NCBI RefSeq assembly: GCF_041860085.1
Contig: NZ_CP124747.1
Coordinates: forward strand, 4,774,001 to 4,838,000
Direction of reading: 5' to 3'
Origin: Schlesneria sp. DSM 10557
GTDB lineage: Bacteria; Planctomycetota; Planctomycetia; Planctomycetales; Planctomycetaceae
DNA: 64,000 nucleotides
A model generated the notes under the pieces. It did not search any database. It was not told the DNA's origin and worked only from the letters and a program-made list of their open reading frames with translations. Position numbers and translations under genes: made by a program. Of the stretch, positions 9,028 to 18,060 are shown one piece after another; position 1 is the first letter of the stretch, and each line of letters opens with the position of its first letter.

Positions 9028-9507
9028 ATGCAGCTCTATTTCGATTGTCCGAAATGTTTACAGTCGTCTCGCGAGGAAGTGACATCGGCCAGTCGCGAGG
9101 TGCGGTGCAATCACTGCAGCTGGGTCCGTCCGATTGATGAGCAGGACATGAAAGGTGACGCCCTCGCGAACTGTGTCGTCTGCGGGTGTGGCGACCTCTG
9201 GAGGCAGAAAGACTTTGATCAACGACTCGGCGTTGTGATCGTTGGACTGGGAATCGTGATGAGCACGGTGGCCATTGCTTACATGATGCCGGGCGTCGCG
9301 ATGATCATTCTGATGGCCTTTGGGTTGGCTGACTGGATTCTGTACGCAATTCTGCCTGACAGGATGGTCTGTTACCGTTGTCATGCCCGATATCGTCAGG
9401 TTCCCGACCTCGCTGCGGTTGAGGCGTTCGATCTGGAGGTGAATGAACGCTATCGACAGGAGGCAATTCGGCTCAATCGATCAGCAGATTCTGCCGCCCG
9501 CGAATAA
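9028..9507 (+). CDS. Zinc-ribbon membrane protein
   Basis: This 159-residue protein has four Cys pairs: C7xxC10 and C27xxC30 forming one zinc ribbon, C49xxC52, and C115xxC118 after the membrane part. Two membrane helices lie at ~67-88 and ~90-109 (VVIVGLGIVMSTVAIAYMM, AMIILMAFGLADWILYAIL). The C-terminal tail (PDLAAVEAFDLEVNERYRQE) is hydrophilic. The start at 9028 follows the previous stop closely; an in-frame start at 8962 would overlap the upstream gene by 53 bases. I infer a metal-dependent membrane protein; the specific function is unknown. Confidence 0.82.
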   Translation: MQLYFDCPKCLQSSREEVTSASREVRCNHCSWVRPIDEQDMKGDALANCVVCGCGDLWRQKDFDQRLGVVIVGLGIVMSTVAIAYMMPGVAMIILMAFGLADWILYAILPDRMVCYRCHARYRQVPDLAAVEAFDLEVNERYRQEAIRLNRSADSAARE

Positions 9508-9662
9508 TGCCGTCCTTCTGCCCCCCTGAATCGTGGATTGGTCCGGATTGTGTTTGCCTTTCCACGGTCTTCGGTCGTTATGCTATCTTGAGGCTCAGAG
9601 GAACCATCGTGGCCAGGTGGCGGCGTTGCAGTTCCTGAAGAACAAGACTGGCAGGATGATTG

Positions 9663-10652
9663 ATGAACGAAGCGCTGACCGAAAACAGGGTCTGGGTTGG
9701 ATTCGACCTTGGCGGCACGAAGATGAACGCCATGCTTTTCGATAGCAAGTTTGACGTACTGGGACGTCGGCGCAAGAAAAGTCGCGGCTCGGAAGGGGCA
9801 GACGCGGGTGTCGGTCGCATCATCAACAGCATTACCAAACTTCTGGAAGACGCCGGTCACAAAAAAGAGATGCTGGGCGGAATCGGGATTGGCTGCCCGG
9901 GGCCCCTCAATCTTGAAGAGGGTGTGATCCTCGAGCTTCCTAATCTCGGGTGGAAGAATGTTCCACTGAAGAAGACGCTGGAGAAAGAATTTGGTTGTCC
10001 CGTCTTCGTCTGCAACGATGTCGATGCCGGGCTGTACGGTGAATATCGGTTTGGGGCGGCGGTCGGCTCGCGGACAGCCCTTGGCGTCTTTCCCGGCACC
10101 GGGATCGGCGGGGCGATGATTTACGACGGCAGAATTTTTCGTGGTCGCACAGGCAGTTGTCTGGAAATCGGACATGTCCCGGTCGATTCCGATGGTCCGC
10201 TTTGTGGCTGTGGCCGACGTGGCTGTCTGGAAGCGATTGCCAGTCGTCTGGCGTTGTCAGCCGAGATCGCGAAAGCAGCCTACCGCGGTCAGGCTCCGAA
10301 CATTCTGCGCGCTGCCGGAACCGATCTGACCAATATTCGCAGCGGCACCATCAAGGATGCGATTGAAGCGGGAGACAAAATCGTCGACGACATCCTCAGG
10401 GAAGGGGCACGCCAAATCGGATTGGTACTCGCCGGGACCGTGAACCTGCTGGCGCCCGATATGATCGTTCTCGGGGGGGGACTCGTCGAAGCCCTGCCGA
10501 AATTGTTCGTGGACGAAGTGTCGAAGACGCTCGCAAACCGTGTGATGCCCTCGTACCTGAAGACCTACGATATCAAGGTTGCGAAACTGGGCGACGATGC
10601 CGGTTCGATGGGGGCCGCCGCCTGGGCTCGACAATGCGTTGAGGAAGCGTGA
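9663..10652 (+). CDS. ROK-family sugar kinase (glucokinase-like)
   Basis: This 329-residue protein shows all ROK hallmarks: the phosphate-binding FDLGGTK (14-20), the catalytic CNDVDAG (N118, D119), FPGTGIGGAMI (143-152), the sugar- and zinc-binding EIGH (168-171) and the zinc knuckle CGCGRRGC (181-188). The C-terminal ATP-site segment MIVLGGGL is also present. It phosphorylates a hexose in the cytoplasm; glucose is most likely, but ROK substrate specificity cannot be read from motifs. The ATG at 9663 follows GGCAGGA at 6-nt spacing; the adjacent TTG at 9660 is ignored. It has no helix-turn-helix, so it is a kinase and not a ROK repressor. Confidence 0.93.
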   Translation: MNEALTENRVWVGFDLGGTKMNAMLFDSKFDVLGRRRKKSRGSEGADAGVGRIINSITKLLEDAGHKKEMLGGIGIGCPGPLNLEEGVILELPNLGWKNVPLKKTLEKEFGCPVFVCNDVDAGLYGEYRFGAAVGSRTALGVFPGTGIGGAMIYDGRIFRGRTGSCLEIGHVPVDSDGPLCGCGRRGCLEAIASRLALSAEIAKAAYRGQAPNILRAAGTDLTNIRSGTIKDAIEAGDKIVDDILREGARQIGLVLAGTVNLLAPDMIVLGGGLVEALPKLFVDEVSKTLANRVMPSYLKTYDIKVAKLGDDAGSMGAAAWARQCVEEA

Positions 10653-10815
10653 TGGCAAGGGACGCGATCTGAATCGTCCTGACTCGACGGACATCAGCGA
10701 AGGGCCGCCCGGCGGATCGCTCCGCTGTGACGTCCTGAGTGGGGCTGCTTTTGTTCATGCCCTCCAGCAGGCAGATCAAGGCCGCAGGTGGCAGCACGAA
10801 TGGAGTTGTGAAGAG

Positions 10816-11526
10816 ATGAAGATTCTCTTTTTACACGGTTGGAATTCGGTCCCTGGCGGTGTGAAACCGACGTATCTCAAAGATCACGGGCACATCGTGT
10901 TCAATCCGGCTCTGGACGACGACGACTTTCGCGCGGCAGTACAGACGGCTCAGGCCGTCTATGATCAGCAGCGGCCTGACGTTGTCGTCGGATCGTCGCG
11001 TGGTGGCGCCGTCGCCTTGAACATCCAGTCAGGCAGTACGCCACTCGTACTTCTCTGCCCGGCCTGGAAGCGGTGGGGGACAGCGAAATCAGTGAAGTCC
11101 AATGCACTGATTCTCCATTCGAGAAGGGATGACGTCATCCCGTTCACCGAATCCGAGGAATTGATCCGGAATAGTGGTCTGCCGAGAGACGTACTGCTGG
11201 AGGTGGGGAATGATCATCGGCTGGCCGATGAATCGTCACTGGGTGTGATGCTCTGGGGGTGCGAACTTCTCACCTCGCAGGAACAGTTGCCGATGCTCGA
11301 TGAGACGTTGATGGCCGGCACGGAAACTTCAGGGGATGTCACGTATATCTGCGATGCCTGCGGTGAGGAAATTGTGATCCCTCTCGACCGCACGGAAGGG
11401 ACTCATCAGACGTACGTCGAGGATTGTCCCGTCTGCTGCCGGGCCAATCAGATCCACATCACGATCGACGAGGACGGGACGGTTCAAGTCGCGGCACAGC
11501 CGGAACAGGACTATGAAGAGCACTGA
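10816..11526 (+). CDS. Alpha/beta hydrolase fused to a CPXCG zinc-ribbon-like domain
   Basis: This 236-residue protein has two parts. Residues 1-155 are a small alpha/beta hydrolase of RBBP9/YqiA type, with MKILFLHGWN, the nucleophile elbow GSSRGG (S61), an Asp loop HSRRDDVIPF (D105/D106) and the catalytic His in GNDHRLAD (H134). Residues 174-236 match the Cys-rich CPXCG domain (CDACGEEIVI at C179/C182, and VEDCPVCCRANQIHIT at C204/C207/C208), which is normally a free-standing ~60-residue protein. The ATG at 10816 begins exactly at the hydrolase core; the 79 upstream codons lack any homology. It lies 163 bases after the ROK kinase on the same strand. Confidence 0.88.
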   Translation: MKILFLHGWNSVPGGVKPTYLKDHGHIVFNPALDDDDFRAAVQTAQAVYDQQRPDVVVGSSRGGAVALNIQSGSTPLVLLCPAWKRWGTAKSVKSNALILHSRRDDVIPFTESEELIRNSGLPRDVLLEVGNDHRLADESSLGVMLWGCELLTSQEQLPMLDETLMAGTETSGDVTYICDACGEEIVIPLDRTEGTHQTYVEDCPVCCRANQIHITIDEDGTVQVAAQPEQDYEEH

Positions 11527-11592
11527 GCGTACGATTTCACGGTTTCCCATGCAGGGGTGGCAGTGGGTACCGGTTACTCACAAGAAAAGAAG

Positions 11593-11620
11593 TCAGCTGC
11601 AGTGGTAAGACTGCAGCTGA
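11593..11620 (-). terminator. Hairpin between convergent genes, weak terminator
   Basis: TCAGCTGCAGT (11593-11603) and ACTGCAGCTGA (11610-11620) form a perfect 11-bp stem with a 6-nt loop. On the minus strand it is followed by CTTCTTTTCTTG, a broken T run, so it probably ends transcripts of the small membrane gene next to it. Confidence 0.5.
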
Positions 11621-11642
11621 GGAGAGAACCGGTCAGATCTAG

Positions 11643-11984
11643 TCATCGCTGGTTCAGATGATTCCCGTCGGAGCCATGCAGTTTGACCATCTTGTTATAC
11701 AGCCCCAGAATCAGCAAGGTGGGAGCCCACTGCCCGACGAAGACCCCGTCTTCTTTCCGGTCCGAACAATGGAGTACGAGCGAACCGACGATAGAGGCGC
11801 CGGCCGCCCACAGGAACCAGTCTGACGGAATCTGAACTGTCTGCTGCTCGATTGTACGGGCCACAGTCCCTTCAGCGACAGGGGGTTGAGATTGCTGCGG
11901 TTGCATCGATCCTTCGTTCCATGGCTCACGACGACCGGATGCCTGCTTGGACGTTTTGTCTGCTTGTGTGAGAGTTTCAGCCAT
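11643..11984 (-). CDS. Small two-helix membrane protein
   Basis: This 113-residue protein has a hydrophilic N-terminal half rich in Gln, Pro and Thr (residues 1-52). Two hydrophobic segments follow, WFLWAAGASIVGSLVLHC (~56-73) and WAPTLLILGLYNKMV (~86-100), separated by a short charged loop. The ATG at 11984 has GAGGA at good spacing. I do not recognise the family with certainty; similar short membrane proteins are common in planctomycetes. It is monocistronic, with an 800-bp non-coding stretch upstream and a hairpin downstream. Confidence 0.78.
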   Translation of the reverse strand: MAETLTQADKTSKQASGRREPWNEGSMQPQQSQPPVAEGTVARTIEQQTVQIPSDWFLWAAGASIVGSLVLHCSDRKEDGVFVGQWAPTLLILGLYNKMVKLHGSDGNHLNQR

Positions 11985-12785
11985 TTTGGGGTGTCCTCAT
12001 TAACGAAAGAGTGGGTTACACATCCCTTGGGTTTAGCAATCAATGTGCCCAAGCCCCGTGACCACATGCCACCGTCTGGATGCTTCGAGACTGGATTGAA
12101 TTCCGTCTTGAAAGGATTGCTCCGCCCTTCCCTGGCCCTGATTGTGCGTTGGCCGACCTCCTGCTATTCCTGATTCTCATACGGTATCGCGGTCGCCTTC
12201 CTGCGACTTTGAAGACGGAAGAGAAGAGTTCTTGATTAGCCGTAGCGTTAGCCTAAACAGGCCGAGAACTTCGATTTAAGATCCGGCAATCTCGGTTGAA
12301 AAAGATTGCCCAATCTGATTGCGCTCGGTTTATTGGGGAGCCGATTCACCCTGCGGACGAACGGAATCTCGGTTACTTGCGGGGCTGTGAAAGATGCTTT
12401 TCAATGTCGACGTTGTCTTGATTTCCAGAATCCCTCACCCAATTCCACATGTGGGGCTTCGGTAAGCACCCGATACCACGGCTGGACGTGAGGGGGTGGA
12501 TCTCCTCTTCTGTAGAAAGCTGCGGGAGAGCTAACAGACAACGATTTCAGCCAGTTTTCACAATGACAGCGCGGACTCGTTTATAGATTGCGATGGCGCG
12601 CTGCGTCTGGTAACGCTGCACTCGATGGGCGACCACGATGGCTGGGAACCGCGCATTGAGTCTGTTCGTGTTTCCCATCGTGCTGTTGCCGAGGTTCCCT
12701 CTCTATCGAACTCGATAGAGAGGGTTCGTTTCGCCATCTGAAGACGCGTCACCGTTTCGAGCAGGTGTGTATCGAGCCAGTAGTA
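11985..12785. other. 801-bp intergenic region, no gene recognised
   Basis: Only short frames without motifs occur. The one structured element is the hairpin at 12697-12724. The 5' part presumably holds the promoter of the small membrane gene, but no clear -35/-10 pair was seen. Confidence 0.6.
12697..12724. repeat. Perfect 13-bp inverted repeat
   Basis: CCCTCTCTATCGA-AC-TCGATAGAGAGGG is a nearly uninterrupted palindrome 62 bases downstream of the DUF2293 stop. No T run follows on either strand, so a factor-independent terminator is doubtful. It could act as an RNA-stabilising hairpin or a binding site. Confidence 0.65.
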
Positions 12786-13451
12786 TTACTGAAGTGCCTG
12801 CTGCAACGGACAATCGGAGTGTGGTGTTTCTCCGCGTCGATACTGGGTCAGTAAGTCCTTTGATCGCTGGGCCAGCATCCGGCGGACTTCTCGACGTTTC
12901 CCTTTGACCCGTTCGATTTTCATCGAGTCGTAAGCGGTTGTCTGATGTCGCATCCACGCGATGACTGCGGCTTCAGCGCGCTGCTCCACAGGGATGCGGG
13001 CGGTGCGAGCCACGGTCCCACTCCCTACCGGGGTGGCGTGCTCTGTGACGGCTTTCGCTAACCGCTGTGCGAGCTCGGCGTAACGTGCGTGAAAATCAAG
13101 GAACGCGAGGACAGCTCCATAGAAGTCCGTGACATACTCGGATTGGGCTTTCTCGCGACGCCTGGCGTCTGCTTCCTTTTTGCGTGCGTGCCCTTCCGTT
13201 GATCGCTCGGCTGCGAGGTCGATCCGGATTCGCTCGATCATCTCTGCGGATGCCCAGACACCTTTCGAAAAAACTTTCCTTCCCTTCTTCTCCGCGACGA
13301 CAAAGTGTTCGCCAGCCCCTTTCACTCGGCGAGTCAGTGCCGCATCGCCAGGAGGGAGCAATACCCAGCCTGCGGGGATGGAGAGCACCGTCCCGTCTGC
13401 GGCCCGGACTGTATCGGGGGTTAATCCGGGACTGAAAATTCTGTCGCTCAT
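12786..13451 (-). CDS. DUF2293 domain protein
   Basis: This 221-residue cytoplasmic protein begins MSDRIFSPGLTPDTVRAADG. It contains the family hallmarks GWVLLPPGDAALTRRVKGAG, a basic central segment (ERSTEGHARKKEADARRREK), TPVGSGTVARTARIPVEQRA and the C-terminal WMRHQTTAYDSM...VKGKRREVRRMLAQRS. The abundance of Lys/Arg suggests nucleic-acid binding, but no function is established for DUF2293. The start at 13451 is chosen because homology begins there; the frame is open for 48 more codons. It is on the same strand as crcB and lies downstream of it, 178 bases away. Confidence 0.88.
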   Translation of the reverse strand: MSDRIFSPGLTPDTVRAADGTVLSIPAGWVLLPPGDAALTRRVKGAGEHFVVAEKKGRKVFSKGVWASAEMIERIRIDLAAERSTEGHARKKEADARRREKAQSEYVTDFYGAVLAFLDFHARYAELAQRLAKAVTEHATPVGSGTVARTARIPVEQRAEAAVIAWMRHQTTAYDSMKIERVKGKRREVRRMLAQRSKDLLTQYRRGETPHSDCPLQQALQ

Positions 13452-13629
13452 CGGTAAGTCACGTCCTTGGTCTTCTGATTTCGATGGTTGAATTGGGGAA
13501 AGGGGCGGCACCGCCTCGCGTTCTCTGGCAAGGGGCTGACAACGCTCATAAGGCCTCGAGGTCTGTGCGGCCAGACAGAGACCCACTGTGAACATAATCC
13601 CGCAAGCTACGCACGTTACCTATTGTTGA

Positions 13630-14004
13630 TCAGAGCAGCCGACCTGCTGCCATGCCGACGGTGACGGCAATCAGACCGAGCACGACCTGTCCGACGATGT
13701 TACCGGCGGCCATCAGCCATTCTGTGTCCCGGATCAGCCCGTCGGTTTCAAAAGCGAAGGTCGAGAATGTGGTGAAGGCACCCATGAATCCGGTCAGAAT
13801 GATTGCTCGGTGTTCCACGCTGATGAGCGACCGGCCTTCCGCCAGGGACCAGACGAAGCCGAACATCAGACAACCGAGGACATTAATGATGAACGTTCCC
13901 AGCGGGAACGGGCCCTCGTACCACCGATGGATGAGATTGCCGAGTCCGAATCGTGCGAGAGCTCCTAACCCACCGGCGACAAAAATCAGACTCAATTTCG
14001 ACAT
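13630..14004 (-). CDS. crcB: Fluoride channel/exporter CrcB (Fluc)
   Basis: This 124-residue membrane protein has four helices and the Fluc signature residues: GGLGALARFGLGN (11-23), the pore Asn in TFIINVLGCLMFG (N41), and TGFMGAFTTFSTFAF (71-85) carrying the paired Phe and the central Na+-site break. Fluc proteins act as antiparallel dimers that let fluoride leave the cytoplasm. The start at 14004 has AGGA upstream; the open frame goes on for 57 more codons with no homology. I did not find a recognisable fluoride riboswitch upstream, although such leaders often precede crcB. Confidence 0.95.
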   Translation of the reverse strand: MSKLSLIFVAGGLGALARFGLGNLIHRWYEGPFPLGTFIINVLGCLMFGFVWSLAEGRSLISVEHRAIILTGFMGAFTTFSTFAFETDGLIRDTEWLMAAGNIVGQVVLGLIAVTVGMAAGRLL

Positions 14005-14430
14005 CAATTCCGGTTCCTGTGTGTCAGAGTCGGCGAGACGAGCCGGGCCGACTCCGGCATTGATCTCTGCCCTTTTTGAAAACCAGGAGGCCCACAGCGA
14101 GGCTTCTAGCAACGAATAATGTAGCGGGTCGAGTCGCCAGCGTCTCATGTTCCGCAGCCCGTTTTGTTCACGCAAAGGTCAGTTAATGCGAGAAAGTGAG
14201 CCAGCCACGCGGTGGGCGGTCTTGACCATTTCGAGCCGGTGACTTTGAGGGGTTCACGTCACGTTTTATCATCAGGGAACCGCTGCGTCAGTTCCGCCCC
14301 ACAACGGTGGCCCCATCGCAGAGCGGGAGGAGTGGCCTGTTCTACAGTCACTCTCAGCGCGGGAGGGGGAGGAATACTCCCGTTCCGTAGTGACTCTCAA
14401 CTGAAAGCCGTTTGCCGAGGAGTTCCGAGA
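14005..14430. other. Divergent intergenic region
   Basis: This 426-bp gap separates crcB (minus) from the PQQ-like gene (plus). It holds the nested leader hairpin at 14346-14395; otherwise nothing recognisable was seen. Confidence 0.6.
14346..14395 (+). promoter_or_regulatory. Nested leader hairpin before the beta-propeller gene
   Basis: AGTCACT (14346-14352) pairs with AGTGACT (14389-14395), and inside it CGGGAG (14360-14365) pairs with CTCCCG (14377-14382). It ends 35 bases before the ATG at 14431, so it may fold in the 5' leader. Confidence 0.4.
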
Positions 14431-15708
14431 ATGAAGGCTGTGCGACTACTGACCATCCTGGCGGCAATGGCACTTTGTGGCGACTCGTCCCCCGTGGCGG
14501 CACAGGAATGGACGCGGTTTCGAGGGCCGAATGGCACCGGAGAGAGTGAGGCGACGACGACTCCCGCGACATGGACGTCCGAAGACTACAACTGGAACGT
14601 CAAGTTGCCCGGACTGGGGCACTCCTCCCCCGTGGTCTGGGGAAATCAGGTGTTTCTGTTGAGTGCAGATCCCGAAACGGCAACCCGTTATGTTTTGAGC
14701 TACGACGCAACGCTTGGAACGGAGCTTTGGAATCGTTCGTTCGAATCGACGCCCCACCACCTGCATAAGCAAAGCAGTTACGCATCGAGCACTCCTGCAG
14801 TGGACGCCAATCGTGTGTATGTCGCGTGGTCAGATCCTGCCAGCGTGACATTGATGGCGTTATCGCATCAGGGAGAGATTCTCTGGAAAAGTGATCTGGG
14901 ACGATGGTACAGCCAGCATGGGTTCGGTACTTCGCCGATGCTGGTCGACGATCTTGTCGTGCTCTCAAACTCGCAAGAGGCCAAGGATGGTCCCAATCCG
15001 GCGGAGGAACCGCAGAGTTTCATGATGGCGTTTGACGCCGCGACCGGGGAAGAACGGTGGCGCATCCCCCGTAATCCGGTGAACACAAGTTATGCCGTAC
15101 CAGCCTTGTTCGAACCCAAGAACCGACCACGGCAAATCGTCTCCATGAGTACGGGTGACGGAATGTTTGGGCTGGATCCGCGCACGGGAATAGAAATTTG
15201 GTTCAACAAGTGCTTTGATAAGCGGACCGTCAGTTCGCCACTCGTGATTGGCGACATGATCTTCGGCGGAACGGGTTCGGGCGGCGGAGGCAGTTACGTG
15301 GTCGCTTTGCGTAGCGATGGGACCGACGCGTCCCTGGCGTACAAATTCGACGCGCAGGCCCCTTATGTTCCCACGGTTGTCGCTCGGGGTGACCTGTTGT
15401 TTCTAGTTTCCGACGGGGGAGTTGCGAGCTGTATTGATCTCAAGACGGCGAAGGTTCACTGGCGACAGCGGATTGGTGGCAACTACAACAGTTCGCCCGT
15501 CCGCGCGCATGACAAGCTGTATTGTCTCAGTCAGGATGGCGAGGTCGTCGTTCTGGCTGCGGAAAAGGAGTTCGCTGAACTCGGCCGAGTTTCGCTTGGT
15601 GAAGGTTCACGAGCCACACCGGCGATTGCCAACGGCACGCTGTTCCTGAGAACGTTCTCGCACCTGATGTCCGTCGGCGGTTCCCATGGAAAACGGGGCG
15701 AACGCTGA
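14431..15708 (+). CDS. Secreted PQQ-binding-like beta-propeller repeat protein
   Basis: This 425-residue protein has a signal peptide (MKAVRLLTILAAMALCGDSS then PVAAQ). The planctomycete propeller entry motif WTRFRGPNGTGES follows. Repeats of PQQ/BamB type then occur through the length (HSSPVVWGNQVFLLSAD, SSTPAVDANRVYVAW, GTSPMLVDDLVVLSN, AFDAATGEERWR, NSSPVRAHDKLYCLSQDG). The family folds as a seven- or eight-bladed propeller in the periplasm. Many planctomycete members lack enzyme residues and probably have scaffold or binding roles. The ATG at 14431 has GAGGAG at good spacing. It shares the architecture of the protein at 19922 but not close sequence. Confidence 0.9.
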   Translation: MKAVRLLTILAAMALCGDSSPVAAQEWTRFRGPNGTGESEATTTPATWTSEDYNWNVKLPGLGHSSPVVWGNQVFLLSADPETATRYVLSYDATLGTELWNRSFESTPHHLHKQSSYASSTPAVDANRVYVAWSDPASVTLMALSHQGEILWKSDLGRWYSQHGFGTSPMLVDDLVVLSNSQEAKDGPNPAEEPQSFMMAFDAATGEERWRIPRNPVNTSYAVPALFEPKNRPRQIVSMSTGDGMFGLDPRTGIEIWFNKCFDKRTVSSPLVIGDMIFGGTGSGGGGSYVVALRSDGTDASLAYKFDAQAPYVPTVVARGDLLFLVSDGGVASCIDLKTAKVHWRQRIGGNYNSSPVRAHDKLYCLSQDGEVVVLAAEKEFAELGRVSLGEGSRATPAIANGTLFLRTFSHLMSVGGSHGKRGER

Positions 15709-15817
15709 TCCCGATCGGGTGGATGCCGACGTCCACCGTACCGGTCTTGCCAGAATCTCGTCGATCCGATCGCCACAGTCGCAACCGGGACTGTGGCGGC
15801 GGGTCATGCTCTTTCCT

Positions 15818-16930
15818 CTATTTGGAGGCCGACGCAGCAACCCGATGGGTCGGCTGTGGACGGCCTGGCCGGAACATCTGAGCTTTCCCGAAGACAGGAG
15901 TTGTCCCGGTCTCGGTACAGATCTTTCGAATTGATTCTTCGCTCAACTTGCCAAGCAGATCCGGGTCGCAGGCCACCCGTGCGTTGAGGACCAGATCGAT
16001 CTGCCGCGTTGAGGCGTGTGAGGGGAGAGACAGTTCGGGAGCCAGATCACGAGTGACAAGGTTCGCCACTCCGAATGCCGCGGCGCTCAGCCCGATGACT
16101 TTCAGGTGCGCGATTTCAAACCCCTGCTCGACGAGGCGGGTTTTGATGTCGCCAATCACTTTCAAGAGAAATTGATCGAGTAAGAACTCGCTCGGGCTGG
16201 TGATCTGCACGCTACTGTTCAGCCAGCCAAGTTCCGCTTCCCCTTCAGCGTAGGTGTCGTAGTCGATGTCGAGAATTCGTCGACCAAAGTCACCCACCTG
16301 ATCGAGGAATTCGAGATAGGCATCGAATCCCGCACCAGACTTCGCGGAGACGGCAAGTCGGGGTGTGTTCGGGAACTGCGCTTCCAGCAGCGAGTGGAGT
16401 TCCGCCAACTCTGCTGGCGAAAGTTCATCGACGCGATTAATGAGAATCACATCGGCCTCTTCCAGTTGCTTTTGCAGGATGTAGGCGGCTTTCGGAGAGA
16501 ATCCGGTTCCCGGTTCGTTCTTGAGAATCTTCCGCCCCTGGCTTGGTTTCAGAATGACGCCGTAAGGAGCGATTTGAAACCGCGACTGATAAAGCTGTTT
16601 GATGGGCTGGATGACGGTGGCAACGAGGTCTGTACAACTGCCGACCGGTTCAGCCAGGATCACATCGGGAGCCTTCTCGATTCCCAGTGAATCAATCGTC
16701 GTGATCAGGTCGTCAAATCGGCAGCAGAAGCAGGCGCCCGCCACTTCGCCGACATCGAAACCCTGCGAACGAAGGGATTTCGTATCGACCAGGTCGGCGG
16801 CCTGATCGTTGGTCACGATCCCGATATTCAATCCCTTGGAAGTATAGTGACCAGCCAGTCGCGAAAGTGTTGTCGTCTTCCCTGCCCCCAGAAACCCACC
16901 GACCATGATGAATCGAACCGACTTTGACAT
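15818..16930 (-). CDS. CobW/G3E-family GTPase, putative metallochaperone
   Basis: This 370-residue protein has the Walker A loop GGFLGAGKTT (11-20), the family metal motif GACFCC (C67, C69, C70), EPVGSCTD and the guanine-specificity NRVDEL at ~165. This identifies the G3E GTPases that deliver metals such as Zn or Co to client enzymes. The C-terminal 150 residues differ from classic CobW_C domains. A His-rich metal-loading loop is not evident. The start has GGGAAG at good spacing. The neighbouring minus-strand gene carries a TRASH/YHS-like metal site, which supports a metal-handling context. The metal delivered cannot be stated. Confidence 0.9.
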   Translation of the reverse strand: MSKSVRFIMVGGFLGAGKTTTLSRLAGHYTSKGLNIGIVTNDQAADLVDTKSLRSQGFDVGEVAGACFCCRFDDLITTIDSLGIEKAPDVILAEPVGSCTDLVATVIQPIKQLYQSRFQIAPYGVILKPSQGRKILKNEPGTGFSPKAAYILQKQLEEADVILINRVDELSPAELAELHSLLEAQFPNTPRLAVSAKSGAGFDAYLEFLDQVGDFGRRILDIDYDTYAEGEAELGWLNSSVQITSPSEFLLDQFLLKVIGDIKTRLVEQGFEIAHLKVIGLSAAAFGVANLVTRDLAPELSLPSHASTRQIDLVLNARVACDPDLLGKLSEESIRKICTETGTTPVFGKAQMFRPGRPQPTHRVAASASK

Positions 16931-17316
16931 GTCTTCCCTTTCGTGACCTGCGCTGCAATGGATTGAAATTCGCGACGGCAGTATGCGAATCCCGCTCAGG
17001 TCCCTGCCTCTCCATGTGCGGCAAGGGGTGAGGGACGCTGAGAGTGTTGATCATCTTCTGCTGAATCGTTCCGAGCATAATGGCAGAGAATGATTAAGTT
17101 AACCAACATGGGCGAGAGTGTTTGATGCCGTCAGCATGGGGGGTGAGACTGCCCGGCGATGGTCGAACTTTCGGGCGAAAGCGGGATCCCTCAACTGCAA
17201 CCTCTTCTGCGCTTCACCCGAATCCGATGTCAGGGATGCCGCAGCGTCATGACATACTTTCAGAACAGGTTCATCCTGTCTGTCCTGCGTTCTGAGTCTG
17301 TCGTGATCGGCGATCT
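16931..17316. other. Intergenic, nothing firm
   Basis: This 386-bp gap holds one partly paired segment: TCAGAAC (17261-17267) and GTTCTGA (17290-17296), enclosing ACAGG and CCTG. It may be a dispersed palindrome. No gene was seen. Confidence 0.5.
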
Positions 17317-18060
17317 CTATTTCTCGGACCTGGCTGCTTTTTCTGCCTCTTTCCGCTTTTTGAAGTCGGCCAGCGTCCCTTCGGGATCGTCATTGAACGC
17401 GTCACGGCAGCCGGTGCAGCAAACGTAGAAGGTTTTGCCCTGATGCATCACGGCAATCGTTCCAAGACCTCCAGTTACGACACATTCCGGACCGGAGTTT
17501 CCCACAGCGGCGAGTCTTGTCCCCTCTCGCTGGTATCCGATCTCGGCGACGCGCGAGAAAAACGATTGCTGGTGGGGACGCTTTTCCAGCAGCAGCGTGA
17601 TGCGATTTTCGTTCAGGAGGGTCAGAGTGGCTCGCTGGACATCTGGGTCATCCTCCGATGCAGATTCCAGGACCAGTCGTTTTTCAATTGGCTTTCCCCG
17701 GTAGATCCGAGTCGACTCGTCAGCGAGTGTCACCGTCAGCGTGAACGTTTTGTCTTCTTCGTCGTAACTCAGGAGAGCAGATTCCCATTGTTTGCTCCCG
17801 CTGATGGCCCAGCGAATTCCCGTGCTTTTGGGCTTCAGTTCCCAGACCGATTCCACACGTTCCTGCCAGGCTCCGGCTTGTGAACCACGCTTTGGCTGGC
17901 CGATTCCGCGCCATGTTCCCACCAGAACGTTGTATTCCTGAAGAGCTTGAACCGCGGCTGACCTGGTTGTCTCTTCCGGTGGCGTGTCAGCCGCCGCAGC
18001 GACTGTGATGGCGAGGCAGAGAATCAGGAGTGTTCGACGCAGAAATGGACAACTTCGCAT
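17317..18060 (-). CDS. Exported protein with C-terminal TRASH/YHS-like metal-binding site
   Basis: This 247-residue protein has a signal peptide (MRSCPFLRRTLLILCLAITV then AAAADT). Residues ~38-185 form a lipocalin-like or THAP4-like beta domain (VLVGTWRGIGQPKRG, VWELKPKSTGIRWAISGSK, FTLTVTLADES). Residues 190-232 form a metal site: GPECVVTGG (C193) and the CCTGC cluster (C214, C215, C218) in GKTFYVCCTGCRDAFNDDP, typical of TRASH/YHS copper-sensing modules. It lies 386 bases from the CobW-type GTPase on the same strand and downstream of nothing else. I infer a periplasmic metal-responsive protein; copper is the usual ligand for this module. Confidence 0.82.
   Translation of the reverse strand: MRSCPFLRRTLLILCLAITVAAAADTPPEETTRSAAVQALQEYNVLVGTWRGIGQPKRGSQAGAWQERVESVWELKPKSTGIRWAISGSKQWESALLSYDEEDKTFTLTVTLADESTRIYRGKPIEKRLVLESASEDDPDVQRATLTLLNENRITLLLEKRPHQQSFFSRVAEIGYQREGTRLAAVGNSGPECVVTGGLGTIAVMHQGKTFYVCCTGCRDAFNDDPEGTLADFKKRKEAEKAARSEK

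Noticed and set aside
12306..12491. Short plus-strand frame in the 800-bp gap
   Set aside because: No ribosome site, no motif, and composition resembles the surrounding non-coding DNA.
14005..14200. Fluoride riboswitch upstream of crcB
   Set aside because: No sequence matching the conserved riboswitch core was seen; absence by eye is not proof.
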